This document shows, piece by piece, positions 32,901 through 43,426 of a stretch of DNA of 64,000 bases (the first letter of the stretch is position 1; every line of letters starts with the position of its first letter). The notes below the pieces were generated by a model, which was not told the origin of the DNA, did not search any database, and was given only the letters and a program-made list of their open reading frames with translations. The stretch spans positions 31,353,754 through 31,417,753 of the forward strand of contig CM046851.1 in assembly GCA_025618425.1 (NCBI GenBank). The letters are read 5' to 3'. This DNA comes from Heliocidaris tuberculata (Eukaryota; Echinodermata; Echinoidea; Camarodonta; Echinometridae). Position numbers and translations under genes: made by a program.

Positions 32901-35785
32901 CTTCAAATAGGAATGGGGAAGATGAATTAATCTTCGAGTTGAGGTCACGAAGATGAATTAATCTTCAAGTAGGAATGGGAAGATGAATTAATCTTCAAGT
33001 AGGAATGGGGAAGATGATTTAATCTTCGAGTAGAGGTCGCGAAGATGAAATAATCTTCGATTAGGAATGGGGAAGATGAATTAATCTTCAAGTAGAGGTG
33101 GGGAAGATGATTTAATCTTCGAGTAGGAATAGGGAAGATGAATTAATCTTCAAGTAGGAATGGGGAAGATGAATTAATCTTCAAGTAGGGATGGGGAAGA
33201 TGATTTAATCTTCAAGTAGGGATGGGGAAGATGAATTAATCTTCAAATAGGAATGGGGAAGATGATTTAATCTTCGAGTAGAGGTCGCGAAGATGAATTA
33301 ATCTTCAAGTAGGAATGGGGAAGATGATTTAATCTTCAAGTAGAGGTGGGGAAGATGATTTAATCTTCAAGTAGAGGTGGGGAAGATGAAATAATCTTCG
33401 AGTAGGAATGGGGAAGATGAATTAATCTTCAAGTAGGAATGGGGAAGATGATTTAATCTTCAAGTAGGAATGGGGAAGATGAATTAATCTTCAAGTAGCA
33501 ATAGGGAAGATGAATTAATCTTCAAGTAGGGATGGGGAAGATGATTTAATCTTCGAGTAGGTATGGGGAAGATGAATTAATCTTCAAGTAGGAATGGGGA
33601 AGATGAATTAATCTTCAAGTAGCAATGGGGAAGATGAATTAATCTTCAAGTAGGAATGGGGAAGATGAATTAATCTTCAAGTAGGAATGGGGAAGATGAA
33701 TTAATCTTCAAGTAGGAATGGGGAAGATGATTTAATCTTCAAGTAGCAATGGGGAAGATGATTTAATCTTCAAGTAGCAATAGGGAAGATGAATTAATCT
33801 TCAAATAGGAATGGGGAAGATGAATTAATCTTCGAGTTGAGGTCACGAAGATGAATTAATCTTCAAGTAGGAATGGGAAGATGAATTAATCTTCAAGTAG
33901 GAATGGGGAAGATGATTTAATCTTCGAGTAGAGGTCGCGAAGATGAAATAATCTTCGATTAGGAATGGGGAAGATGAATTAATCTTCAAGTAGAGGTGGG
34001 GAAGATGATTTAATCTTCGAGTAGGAATAGGGAAGATGAATTAATCTTCAAGTAGGAATGGGGAAGATGAATTAATCTTCAAGTAGGGATGGGGAAGATG
34101 ATTTAATCTTCAAGTAGGGATGGGGAAGATGAATTAATCTTCAAATAGGAATGGGGAAGATGATTTAATCTTCGAGTAGAGGTCGCGAAGATGAATTAAT
34201 CTTCAAGTAGGAATGGGGAAGATGATTTAATCTTCAAGTAGAGGTGGGGAAGATGATTTAATCTTCAAGTAGAGGTGGGGAAGATGAAATAATCTTCGAG
34301 TAGGAATGGGGAAGATGAATTAATCTCCAAGTAGAGGTGGGGAAGATGAAATAATCTTCGAGTAGGAATGGGGAAGATGAATTAATCTCCAAGTAGAGGT
34401 GGGGAAGATGAAATAATCTTCGAGTAGGAATGGGGAAGATGAATTAATCTCCAAGTAGAGGTGGGGAAGATGAATTAATCTTCGAGTAGAGGTGGGGAAG
34501 ATGAATTAATCTTCAAGTAGGAATGGGGAAGATGAATTAATCTTCAAGTAGGAATGGGGAAGATGAATTAATCTTCAAGTAGGAATGGGGAAGATGAATT
34601 AATCTTCAAGTAGGAATGGGGAAGATGATTTAATCTTCAAGTAGCAATGGGGAAGATGATTTAATCTTCAAGTAGCAATAGGGAAGATGAATTAATCTTC
34701 AAATAGGAATGGGGAAGATGAATTAATCTTCGAGTTGAGGTCACGAAGATGAATTAATCTTCAAGTAGGAATGGGAAGATGAATTAATCTTCAAGTAGGA
34801 ATGGGGAAGATGATTTAATCTTCGAGTAGAGGTCGCGAAGATGAAATAATCTTCGATTTAGGAATGGGGAAGATGAATTAATCTTCAAGTAGAGGTGGGG
34901 AAGATGATTTAATCTTCGAGTAGGAATAGGGAAGATGAATTAATCTTCAAGTAGGAATGGGGAAGATGAATTAATCTTCAAGTAGGGATGGGGAAGATGA
35001 TTTAATCTTCAAGTAGGGATGGGGAAGATGAATTAATCTTCAAATAGGAATGGGGAAGATGATTTAATCTTCGAGTAGAGGTCGCGAAGATGAATTAATC
35101 TTCAAGTAGGAATGGGGAAGATGATTTAATCTTCAAGTAGAGGTGGGGAAGATGATTTAATCTTCAAGTAGAGGTGGGGAAGATGAAATAATCTTCGAGT
35201 AGGAATGGGGAAGATGAATTAATCTCCAAGTAGAGGTGGGGAAGATGAAATAATCTTCGAGTAGGAATGGGGAAGATGAATTAATCTCCAAGTAGAGGTG
35301 GGGAAGATGAAATAATCTTCGAGTAGGAATGGGGAAGATGAATTAATCTCCAAGTAGAGGTGGGGAAGATGAATTAATCTTCGAGTAGAGGTGGGGAAGA
35401 TGAATTAATCTTCGAGTAGAGGTGGGGAAGATGAAATAATCTTCGAGTAGGAATGGGGAAGATGAATTAATCTCCAAGTAGAGGTGGGGAAGATGAAATA
35501 ATCTTCAAATTGGAATGGGGAAGATGATTTAATCTTCAAGTAGAGGTGGGGAAGATGAAATAATCTTCGAGTAGGAATGGGGAAGATGAATTAATCTCCA
35601 AGTAGAGGTGGGGAAGATGAATTAATCTTCGAGTAGAGGTGGGGAAGATGAAATAATCTTCGAGTAGAGGTGGGGAAGATGAATTAATCTCCAGGTAAAG
35701 GTGGGGAAGATGAAATAATCTTCGAATTGGAATGGGGAAGATGATTTAATTTTCGAGTAGGAATGGGGAAGATGAATTCATCCTC

Positions 35786-36116
35786 AAGTTTGATGTCTTT
35801 ATACATGTAGATGAAGATTAACCCTCACAATTGATTTCATCTGTACATATATTTATTTGTATTTGTTCTTATTAAAGAATACATTTATACTCAAATTATA
35901 TCTTGTGTATATGTGCTTCCATGATTGATTTTGATTGATATTTTAGTGAGTACTGAGCAAGAGAAAGAGGTTGAAGCGCTTGTGTATATGCCATAAACTA
36001 TTCGGTTCCATGGCAGACATACAAATTCAACCAACAAAAATCAACGAATAGTTTGATGAAATTCAGTAGGAAAATGAACAAAGATTTGTTCATTTTGAAA
36101 TAATATGTTGTTTATT
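35786..36116. other. Right edge of satellite into single-copy DNA
   Basis: The last recognisable monomer ends near GATGAATTCATCCTCAAG. The following ~330 bases show no gene or repeat. Confidence 0.6.
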
Positions 36117-36823
36117 GTCATCATTATTATTATTATAATAAAGTGCACCATTAAACTGTGCCAACACAAGACAATTTGCATCATTTGCGAGTTCATGGGT
36201 ATGATAGGGGGTCAAACAATATTGGAATATTCAAAATAATAGATCTACAATTTAGCCTTTAAGAAAAAATGATATTGATCTAGACTACGTGGAAAAACAT
36301 TTCCATATTCTGAGTAAACGTATATGAGGGGCCTTAACTTAACAAGCTGTGCTTCAACCAAGGTCTCCTCGTTTTTCTTTATTCTACATTGTGTGCTACA
36401 GAATACAGTGTATAGACGATACTTTTGTACTGTTATGATTATACTCTATTATATTGTGTTACATGTGATTTCTGAAAGACATATAAACTTTAAACTTTGA
36501 AACGCTTTCACGAAACATACATAGTTCAATCTCTTTTCAAAGCCATTTATACAGTTTCAGAACAAAAGATAGCAAGATAATTATTGATAGCTAATCAGTC
36601 TTTCAGTGATCAATTTCTCCAAATAAGATGTGAAAGAAAGCATGAATTTAATATCTTACTACAAAATATGACTCTATGTGTCGATGTGCACTGTTTTAGA
36701 GATATTTTGAAGTCACATATTGAACAAGTTTTTAAAAATACATTTATCGCAAGTCAGTATTTCAGAATTCACGATTTTTGCAAGTCGTGCATATTAAAAC
36801 AACACACCGCAAACATTTTCAGG
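36117..36823 (+). repeat. Segment duplicated at 39739-40124 (longer copy)
   Basis: Starts TGTCATCATTATTATTATTA and ends CGCAAACATTTTCAGG. Matching blocks include AAAAACATTTCCATATTCTG and TATTAAAACAACACAC. It contains ~320 bases that the shorter copy lacks. A 107-codon plus-strand ORF (36584-36907) overlaps it without any recognisable motif and is not called a gene. Confidence 0.75.
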
Positions 36824-37009
36824 TTTACATACAAAATTCTGCACAGAAAACTTTTCCGGGTCCGAGATGGGTCAGTCGACTCACTTGCAGTGAGTAATTT
36901 GGTTTGACACATTTATACGCGTCCATTTACACAACCCCGACAGCAGCGACCCACGCGTGATGAGTCATTCCGTAATTAACCGGCAGAAACGACCCATGTG
37001 TGGCGAGAC

Positions 37010-37152
37010 CTGGGGAACGCTTCATCAAGCTGTTTTGTCAGACATTTTTACCGACAACTGTTATAAGCTACTGAAATCCTTGCATCTGATTGGCTAAGAG
37101 CAAATTTGTCAGTAGAAATCGCTGACAAAACGCTTGATGAAATGCTCCCCAG
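37010..37152. mobile_element. 143-bp MITE (CTGGGGA.. ends)
   Basis: Terminal inverted repeats CTGGGGAACGCTTCATCAAG and its partner ending GATGAAATGCTCCCCAG; the interior is also partly self-complementary. A relative in the opposite orientation lies at 56834-56987. No coding capacity. Confidence 0.8.
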
Positions 37153-37189
37153 ATGAGTCGATACATTTGTCTGCGAGTTTATTGACTCA

Positions 37190-37376
37190 TTCAAAAAACA
37201 AAGTGAGTCAAATATACGATGCAGAATTGTGATTGGTCAAAGGTAAAAAATGTGGATGCGCGCGCACGCACGCACGTCGCGCGCGTAATGTACCGTACAT
37301 ATCCGGTGGCCATTTTGAACCGTGCATGTTTGGCTGACCAGAGAGAGGAAGCATTCGGGCGAGAGCTTAAACAGGT
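37190..37376 (+). promoter_or_regulatory. Possible promoter and first exon
   Basis: Two AP-1-type heptamers (TGACTCA near 37191, TGAGTCA near 37204; a third at ~36960) precede a CG-rich patch of GCGCGC/CACGCACG repeats at 37258-37287 and a YY1-like GGCCATTTTG at ~37308. An open frame then runs to AAACAG followed by GTAAAT at 37374-37380, a plausible splice donor. No downstream exon was recognised, so this is only a candidate. Confidence 0.25.
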
Positions 37377-37857
37377 AAATTCTATATCTAGAGTCTATAT
37401 TTATATGAATTGGGAATGTGAATGTATGAAAAAGAAGGCAAATTCCGATTAATCCGTTAGGTACAAAGTGTAATTTTCATGACAAGTATTTTTCTGTAGA
37501 AAACCTTGTCACTTGTGCTTCGACTATACGGTAAGTTTAAAGTTTCGCGGGTCTATACACGCGCTACTCCTATGTATATAGGCGCCGTGACTACACAAAC
37601 GTGTTTGAGTTCAAACTTCAAAATACCTCATTTTACGGCTAGCTACAAGGAGAAAGCCAGAAGTAGCCAAGGTGTCAAAAAATATGATTGAAATTAAGCT
37701 AATCAGCGTAGACTATACACTCTTATTTAATAAATAATGAAGACCTAACGTTAAATGTAGACCTTCTAAAAGTACATGCAGAATTTCTCATCACAACCGC
37801 CGGATATACGTACACGTTCATGCGCTGCGCCTATACTAGATGTGTGCATGTATGTCC

Positions 37858-37938
37858 ACATACACACACACACACACATACGCGCACACCCGCACACACA
37901 CACACACATACGCGCACACCCGCACACACACACACACT
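37858..37938. repeat. (CA)n with interspersed CG steps
   Basis: Runs of CA are interrupted twice by TACGCGCACACCCG at 36-base spacing, so it is a small minisatellite built on a dinucleotide repeat. Confidence 0.8.
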
Positions 37939-38389
37939 GATTCCTCCGCTCTTTTGTCTTTTGTTTTTCATTCTCTCTTACACTATTTTCTCGCACGTAT
38001 GGCCCGTACTCCGCTTTAATTTAAACTCTCCCCTAAGTCTAATGTCGAGTTTTAAAACGGAAGTGGCCATTCATGGGGAAGGGCGCCCAACAGCGTAACA
38101 AGAAAACCAGGGGTCTCTATGAATTCAGGAAAGGAAATGGGCTTCAAATTTTGTGGAAAGTCAAAAAAGGGGGGATATTCAACAGGGGACAGACAGCTAC
38201 CATATAACCATAGCTAGTTTCTTTATATATAATTGTCATTTTTTTCGAAATGTTTTATTTGCTTTTCAAATCTTGCAAGAATATAAAAAAAAAACAATAT
38301 ACATGATAGATAAACATAGTAATCATACACACAAATGCACGGAGGCGGCGCGCGGGGGAGGGGGGGGGGGCAAGGGGCACAGTACCTCC

Positions 38390-38770
38390 ACTTTTTTCAA
38401 GTACCCGAACAATGTCCCTTGTTATTTCTGAAAAGTGCCAGTGTCTCTCTGAAAAGTGTCCCTTTTTACTACGAAATTTGCCCCTTTTCCTTTTTAATAA
38501 GTACCATTTCCCCTTCTGGCAAGTGCCCTTTTTGAAGTACAATATTTCCTCCTTTTCAAATCTTATAGTTGCCCCCTTTTCTCTCTAATGAATTTCCCTT
38601 TATCCGTCTGATAAGTGCTATTTTTACTTCTGATAAATACCCCTTTTGCTCTCTAATCAAAGGGCCCTTTTCCCGCAACTGATATAAGTGCCTTTTTAAA
38701 AAATCTGATAAGCGTCCCTTCCTCTTCTAATAAGTTCACCCCCTTTTACCTATATTTCCCACTTTTCATT
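38390..38770. repeat. Decayed ~31-34-bp minisatellite
   Basis: About a dozen loosely repeated blocks of the type CTGATAAGTGCCCCTTTTT follow one another with variable pyrimidine-rich linkers. Short ORFs crossing it on both strands are by-products. Confidence 0.6.
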
Positions 38771-38973
38771 GCAAAAAAAATCAATATCTAGCTTCAAAGA
38801 ATCGGTGCCGCTTTATGTATACAGGTATCTATATTACTACCCCTACAATGTAAGGCAGAGGAGCTGGAGTCAAGAGGGGCAAATAAATGCCCCTCCCCTC
38901 CCACAGCATAAGATGTCCTTTTATCAAAATTGCTCGAATGCGCCCATAATTTAAAAAAAGTAAGGGCAATGAG

Positions 38974-39410
38974 CCAAATAAAGTAAACTGTCTTGTTTGT
39001 TTATTATCAAAATATATTCCATTACCAAATTACAGACAGAACTTAATCAATTAAGGGCATGCATCTTCCATGCTCTGTCATTGTATAGCATGTCCCACGG
39101 TGTCTCAAGGTGAGGAATTGCAAGTATTGTATTATGAATTTCTTTTATCATATATACCGTACCATTAATCTACTTGAATTCATGAATTACATATTTAAAA
39201 TCAGAATTCTGTGATTTTCTTAGGTTTGTGAAAATTTTGAGAAGGTAATAAAGGAATTAATGAAATGAAAGGGATATGAATAAATCATTGGATGGGGGTG
39301 CACTTGGCTACACTTGTACAGAGCTTCTTGGGAAATGCGACAACAGGAAAACATGGAAATATGTGGTCGTAAGACACATAAAGACTGAGGTTTATTGTCC
39401 ACTCCGCATT
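38974..39410 (+). repeat. Uninserted paralogue of 5588-7252
   Basis: It matches the flanks of the TTAA foldback (AAATAAAGTAAACTGTCTT..GTGGTCGTAAG.CACATAAAG) but carries only a single TTAA at 39165-39168 where the element sits in the other copy. It is followed within ~330 bases by the paralogue of 36117-36823. Confidence 0.85.
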
Positions 39411-39439
39411 ATATTATATTATATTATATTATGTATATA

Positions 39440-39655
39440 TATACAATTGTAAGGAAATAACATATGCAACAGCTTTCGCAACTCTCGTGGAAATAATTAT
39501 AATTGTGAGAAATGAAATGAGAGAATAATGGTTGCGTAGCTTAATTCAAAGTTCACCAGAGCTGTCCTTCCTTTTTGAAATTTTTACAAAGGTTGAAAAA
39601 ATGTCTCCGCCGGGAATCGAACCTGGGTCGTTGGCTTAGAACGCCCATGCCTTAA

Positions 39656-39658
<3 letters not shown>
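39440..39658 (-). mobile_element. tRNA-derived SINE
   Basis: On the minus strand 39658-39604 reads like the D-arm-to-acceptor part of a tRNA: GGTTCGATTCC box B, T-arm, and an anticodon loop GTTCTAA whose middle bases TCT would be Arg. The 5' acceptor and box A start are replaced by (TA)n at 39657-39691. A non-tRNA body follows downstream to about 39440. Incomplete tRNA structure plus tail indicates a SINE and not a functional tRNA gene. Confidence 0.6.
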
Positions 39659-39694
<36 letters not shown>

Positions 39695-39738
39695 CCTTAT
39701 ATTATCATTGTATTGTACATTGAATTGTACATTATCAT

Positions 39739-40124
39739 CGTCATCATTATTATTATTATACTAAAGTGCACTTTTAAATTGTACCCAATACAAGAAAGTA
39801 TGAATTATTTGCCGGTTCATGGATATGATGGAGGATCAAACAATAGTGGATTTTTTTTTTTTTTTTTTTTTTTTTGGTGTAATCTACACTTTAACCTTAA
39901 GGAAAAAAATACATTGAACTAGGGTATTTGGAAAAACATTTCCATATTCTGAGTAAGATATATAAAACGCTCTCACGAAACAGACGTAGCTGATTTCTTT
40001 TTAAAGTCATTTATACAGCTGTAGAACAAAAGAAAGCTAGGTAATTATTTACCTCTAGTCAGTCTTTCAGAATTCACGACTTTTGCAAGTCATATTAAAA
40101 CAACACACTGCAAACATTTTCAGG
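39739..40124 (+). repeat. Shorter paralogue of 36117-36823
   Basis: Starts GTCATCATTATTATTATTA and ends CTGCAAACATTTTCAGG. A poly-T run at ~39849-39873 interrupts it. With 38974-39410 it reproduces, in 1.15 kb, both edges of the 29-kb repeat block. Confidence 0.75.
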
Positions 40125-41375
40125 ATAATATAAAAATCACGAGTAAATCTATATTTTACAAAAATTGCCAGGATAATAATTTTTACGAAATAAAAGGCGA
40201 ATTCGTGTTATGTGTTCCACATGACCCAAATCTTTTATACATTCATTTAATTCCAAAATGAAAAAAAAAGAAGAATCTCTTCTATGGCCACTGACATTCT
40301 GGCGGAATTACAACTAATATCAACATCAGTATACTATTCCTGGAATAAACTGCCTCGTATTGGCTTTAAAAAAAATCATGATTTGATTCCATCGTAATAA
40401 ATTCGTATAATAAATTGTATGAATTTATGCGGTTATAAAGTTCACGTGGGATATCAATAATTCAACCTTGCGCATGCTATTATACATTAATTCTAACTAC
40501 TATGAAAGTACATTTAAACATTTAAGTAATGAATTTATCAAAATAGAATACGACACAAAGTATGCACTCTCTATCTTAAAATAGAATAAGACTTTTCTAT
40601 TATTCTTGGATACCCTTCCGTTCTCTCGTGTAAAATGACATATTCAGTCACACTCGACTATCAGACATATGCTCTGGGAAAGTTTGCTTTGGAATATATT
40701 TCGCAAAAGACATAGGGTTACAGTTCGGGGAACAATTGGAATTTAAAATAGGTTTAGGTTAAGGTTTATCATTGAGTTCAGGAATGAGATAAGGAAAATG
40801 ACTGGTGTAATGAATTAAATGTGGAGCAATTGACACCGGAGCATGTGTCGTACAATTTTACATGATTGTTACCTTTTACTTGTAAACCAAACTGAATCTT
40901 ATTAGCAAAAAGGTTGATTCAGTATATTGAATGTAATTTAAAAAAAAAAAAAATTGGGGAAAACAACTGCGTCTATTTTTTTTAAAATTAATCTCCACCT
41001 AATTTAATATGATTCACTATAAAAAGAGATGGATTCTTGATAGAGCCGGGTCACTGATTTATGCTGTTGACAGAAGAAGATAATTGAGAAAGTTATTCAC
41101 AAAGCCTTTATATGAAGCAAAATACACATAAAATGATTTCCTTGAGACTACTCTTGTTACAACTTTTAGTGGAAAACAATTAAAGGGCCTAAACCAAACA
41201 TTTGCATGTTGACTTTTGTTGATGTATGATACCCTGATCATTATTTATGTGGCCAAAAAATATCTAAATATATATCATATATTTTATCATAATTTCTCAG
41301 TATTTTTTTCTTCAGATTACTGGGATCTCCCCACAAAAAAGCTGCAAAACCAACATTCCCCATGTGACATCACTT
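40125..41375. other. Featureless AT-rich DNA
   Basis: No coding region, RNA gene or clear repeat was found. A-rich runs occur near 40259 and 40940. Confidence 0.5.
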
Positions 41376-41378
41376 GTC

Positions 41379-41592
41379 AATCACCATCCAGAAAATATTA
41401 ACATTTCAGTAGATATTGCTATGTCGGGTAGTCACTGTCAAGTGTTTTCTCACCATAGCATTCTAGAAATACACCTTCACTTATCTTTCTTTTGCAGGTG
41501 TATTGCATCATGCCATTGTGAGAAAACACTTGACAGTGACTATCCGACATAATATTATCCATAGCAATGTTAATATTTTCTGGATGGTGTAA
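41379..41592. mobile_element. Foldback element, ~210 bp
   Basis: CACCATCCAGAAAATATTAA at the left pairs with TTAATATTTTCTGGATGGTG at the right, and the arms continue through GTCACTGTCAAGTGTTTTCTC to a ~45-base loop. No coding capacity. The left arm carries a small extra block, so pairing is not perfect. Confidence 0.75.
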
Positions 41593-41916
41593 TGTATTTT
41601 ACTCACATTTCCTCCTATTACATTTACTCCATATACAGTTTGGTTTAATTTCAAGAGCACTCACCCAACACTAGCTTCCTCTACATCAACACGTCTAGGG
41701 CTAACTCTGCAGACAGAGAAACAGAACACAAGAAAAGAAATCGTCTTTAGATAACATTTTACCGATTTGTCTCCATGAAATCAAACGACCGATTTCTGAT
41801 TTGACTTTCTGTGATTCTTGTGTTGTTATTATTGCATATATAAATTTATATAGATACTGTAACTTTGCGCTATAAAAGATGAAATCTCATGTAAATTGTT
41901 CGAATATGTTTGTGAA

Positions 41917-42232
41917 CTGGGGATGTTTCATAAAGCTGTTCGTAAAGTTACGCCTTTACGAATGACTTAAATATGACAAGCCAAATGGGATGCTCAATCA
42001 AGTTGAAATGTGCAGACGTAGATTAACTTTTTTATTATAACAAATATTTTTAATGCAAAGTGTATTTTTTGTTATAATTTAATTGAGGTTATTGGAAATA
42101 CAGTCACACTTTGTTGAGACATCAGGAAAAACTTTGGGCATCCTATCTGGCACTTCACATATTCAAGTCGTTCGTAAACATGGTAAAGCCATGCGTAAAA
42201 CATAACGAACAGCTTTATGAAACACCCCCTGG
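41917..42232. mobile_element. MITE with GTTTCATAAAGCTGTTCGT termini
   Basis: Left end CTGGGGATGTTTCATAAAG and right end CTTTATGAAACACCCCCTGG are inverted copies that extend through CTGTTCGT. Inner sequence is AT-rich. The CTGGGG outer motif resembles that of the MITE at 37010, but the interiors differ. Confidence 0.75.
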
Positions 42233-42305
42233 TTACCAACTAATACTTAAGGGTTAAACGCAGCTTATAGGCATAAAGGGAAAAATGAAATCATCCTTAT
42301 GATTA

Positions 42306-42870
42306 GGCTACAGCCCACGAGACCTGCAGCCCATTAGACCGACAGCACACGAGACCGACAGCCCATTAGACCGACAGCGCACGAGGCCGACAGCCCATTA
42401 GACCGACAGCGCACGAGGCCGACAGCCAGTGGCGTACCCAGGATTTTTTCCAGGGGGAGCAAATTTTGTGAACTGTCAAATTCTGCATGGAGGGAGACCC
42501 GTATTTTTTTCTTCTCGCCAGCCGGCCCTCCAAAACTCGCTCAGTGGGGGGGGGGGGGGGGGGTTGTTATCAGACGTTTTGCTACATGATTCTCTGACAA
42601 ACAACCGAAAAAAAGGGTTTAAAAAAAATTCTTGTCAAAAGTTGTCAGGGGGGCACTCTGCCCCCTGCCCCCCCCCCCCCTGGGTACACTAGTGCCTGCA
42701 GCCCATTAGACCGACAGCGCACGAGACCGTCAACCTACTAGATCGACAATGTCGGTCTCTGAGGCCTTCTGACAACTTTATTTTGAGTTCACTAGACCGA
42801 CAGGCCACGAGACCGACATTTCTCTCATACATGTCTTTGTCTTGTCGGTCTCGTGGGCTGGTAGTCTATC
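42306..42870. repeat. GACCGACAGCCCATTA tandem repeat, split by a transposon
   Basis: Units of about 17-18 bases alternate as GACCGACAGCCCATTA and GACCGACAGCGCACGA at 42306-42426 and resume at 42695-42745. Further direct units follow near 42790-42825, and inverted ones at 42838-42870. A single related unit occurs at ~46508-46525. The break at 42427-42694 is a transposon insertion. Confidence 0.8.
42427..42694. mobile_element. hAT-like non-autonomous transposon, 268 bp
   Basis: Ends CAGTGGCGTACCCAGG and CCTGGGTACACTAGTG are inverted copies. The flanks CCGACAGC and CCTGCAGC agree at 6 of 8 positions, compatible with an old 8-base target duplication. It interrupts the tandem repeat around it. 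Confidence 0.6.
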
Positions 42871-43018
42871 GGGATGACCCCTTAAGATTCTACCATTGAT
42901 TTACATTTTGAATATATTAATTTATATTCACGGGGAAGCTCTTATCTACGTTACAAACGTTTTATAATGGTCAATAATGAGGGGGGGGGGGGGGACTAAG
43001 CATATTTTTGGGGTAAGC

Positions 43019-43134
43019 TTACTGGTTCTTTGATGGTTTCTTATTTGCGGAACACTGAGCAACTACTCCAACAACTACAAGTAGTACAAAAATGGCAGTA
43101 GCTGCACACGTGATGATAATCCAGGATGCAAAAC
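43019..43134 (-). CDS. SUSD2-like: Exon 14: transmembrane helix and cytoplasmic tail
   Basis: After acceptor TTTCAG it encodes one hydrophobic helix (WIIITCAATAIFVLLVVVGV) and a short basic tail, SANKKPSKNQ, ending in TAA at 43019-43021. The layout implies an extracellular N-terminus. Confidence 0.85.
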
Positions 43135-43368
43135 CTGAAACAAGAGAAATATGACAATTACCATGAGTAACACATCAACATTCGTATGTTGATTTACAAC
43201 AGTAAGGACAGTCTTTCACATCATTTATCGGTCCCTTCATTCATTCTTTCATGTAAATAAAAAAATGCCTGCTTAGTTGATATCATCAATATATCATGTG
43301 TCTTTTTACCTAAACTCTTTCACGAAATATGCTAGATTATTAAACTGAAATCCGCCCCTAAAAAGGAT

Positions 43369-43426
<58 letters not shown>

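Larger units (their letters stand above)
12806..35785. repeat. 31-bp satellite array, ~23 kb
   Basis: Consensus monomer in two parts: AAGATGAATTAATCTTCAAG then TAGGAATGGGG (31 bp), repeated roughly 700 times. Each monomer contains the imperfect dyad GAAGAT-N6-ATCTTC. Main variants change the centre (GATTTAAT, GAAATAAT), the second stem (ATCTCC) and the tail (TAGAGGTGGGG, TAGAGGTCGCG, TAGCAATGGGG, TAGGGATGGGG). Variants follow each other in fixed orders that repeat at larger scales. The many 75-83-codon minus-strand ORFs arise because three monomers equal 31 codons; I do not regard them as genes. Array length in the assembly may be wrong. Confidence 0.95.

Noticed and set aside
12806..35785. 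CRISPR-like array of short regular repeats
   Set aside because: There are no unique spacers; the whole 31-bp unit repeats, and the sequence is eukaryotic.
39604..39658. tRNA-Arg gene
   Set aside because: Only the part from the D-arm onward is present; the 5' acceptor strand is replaced by (TA)n and a SINE-like body follows.
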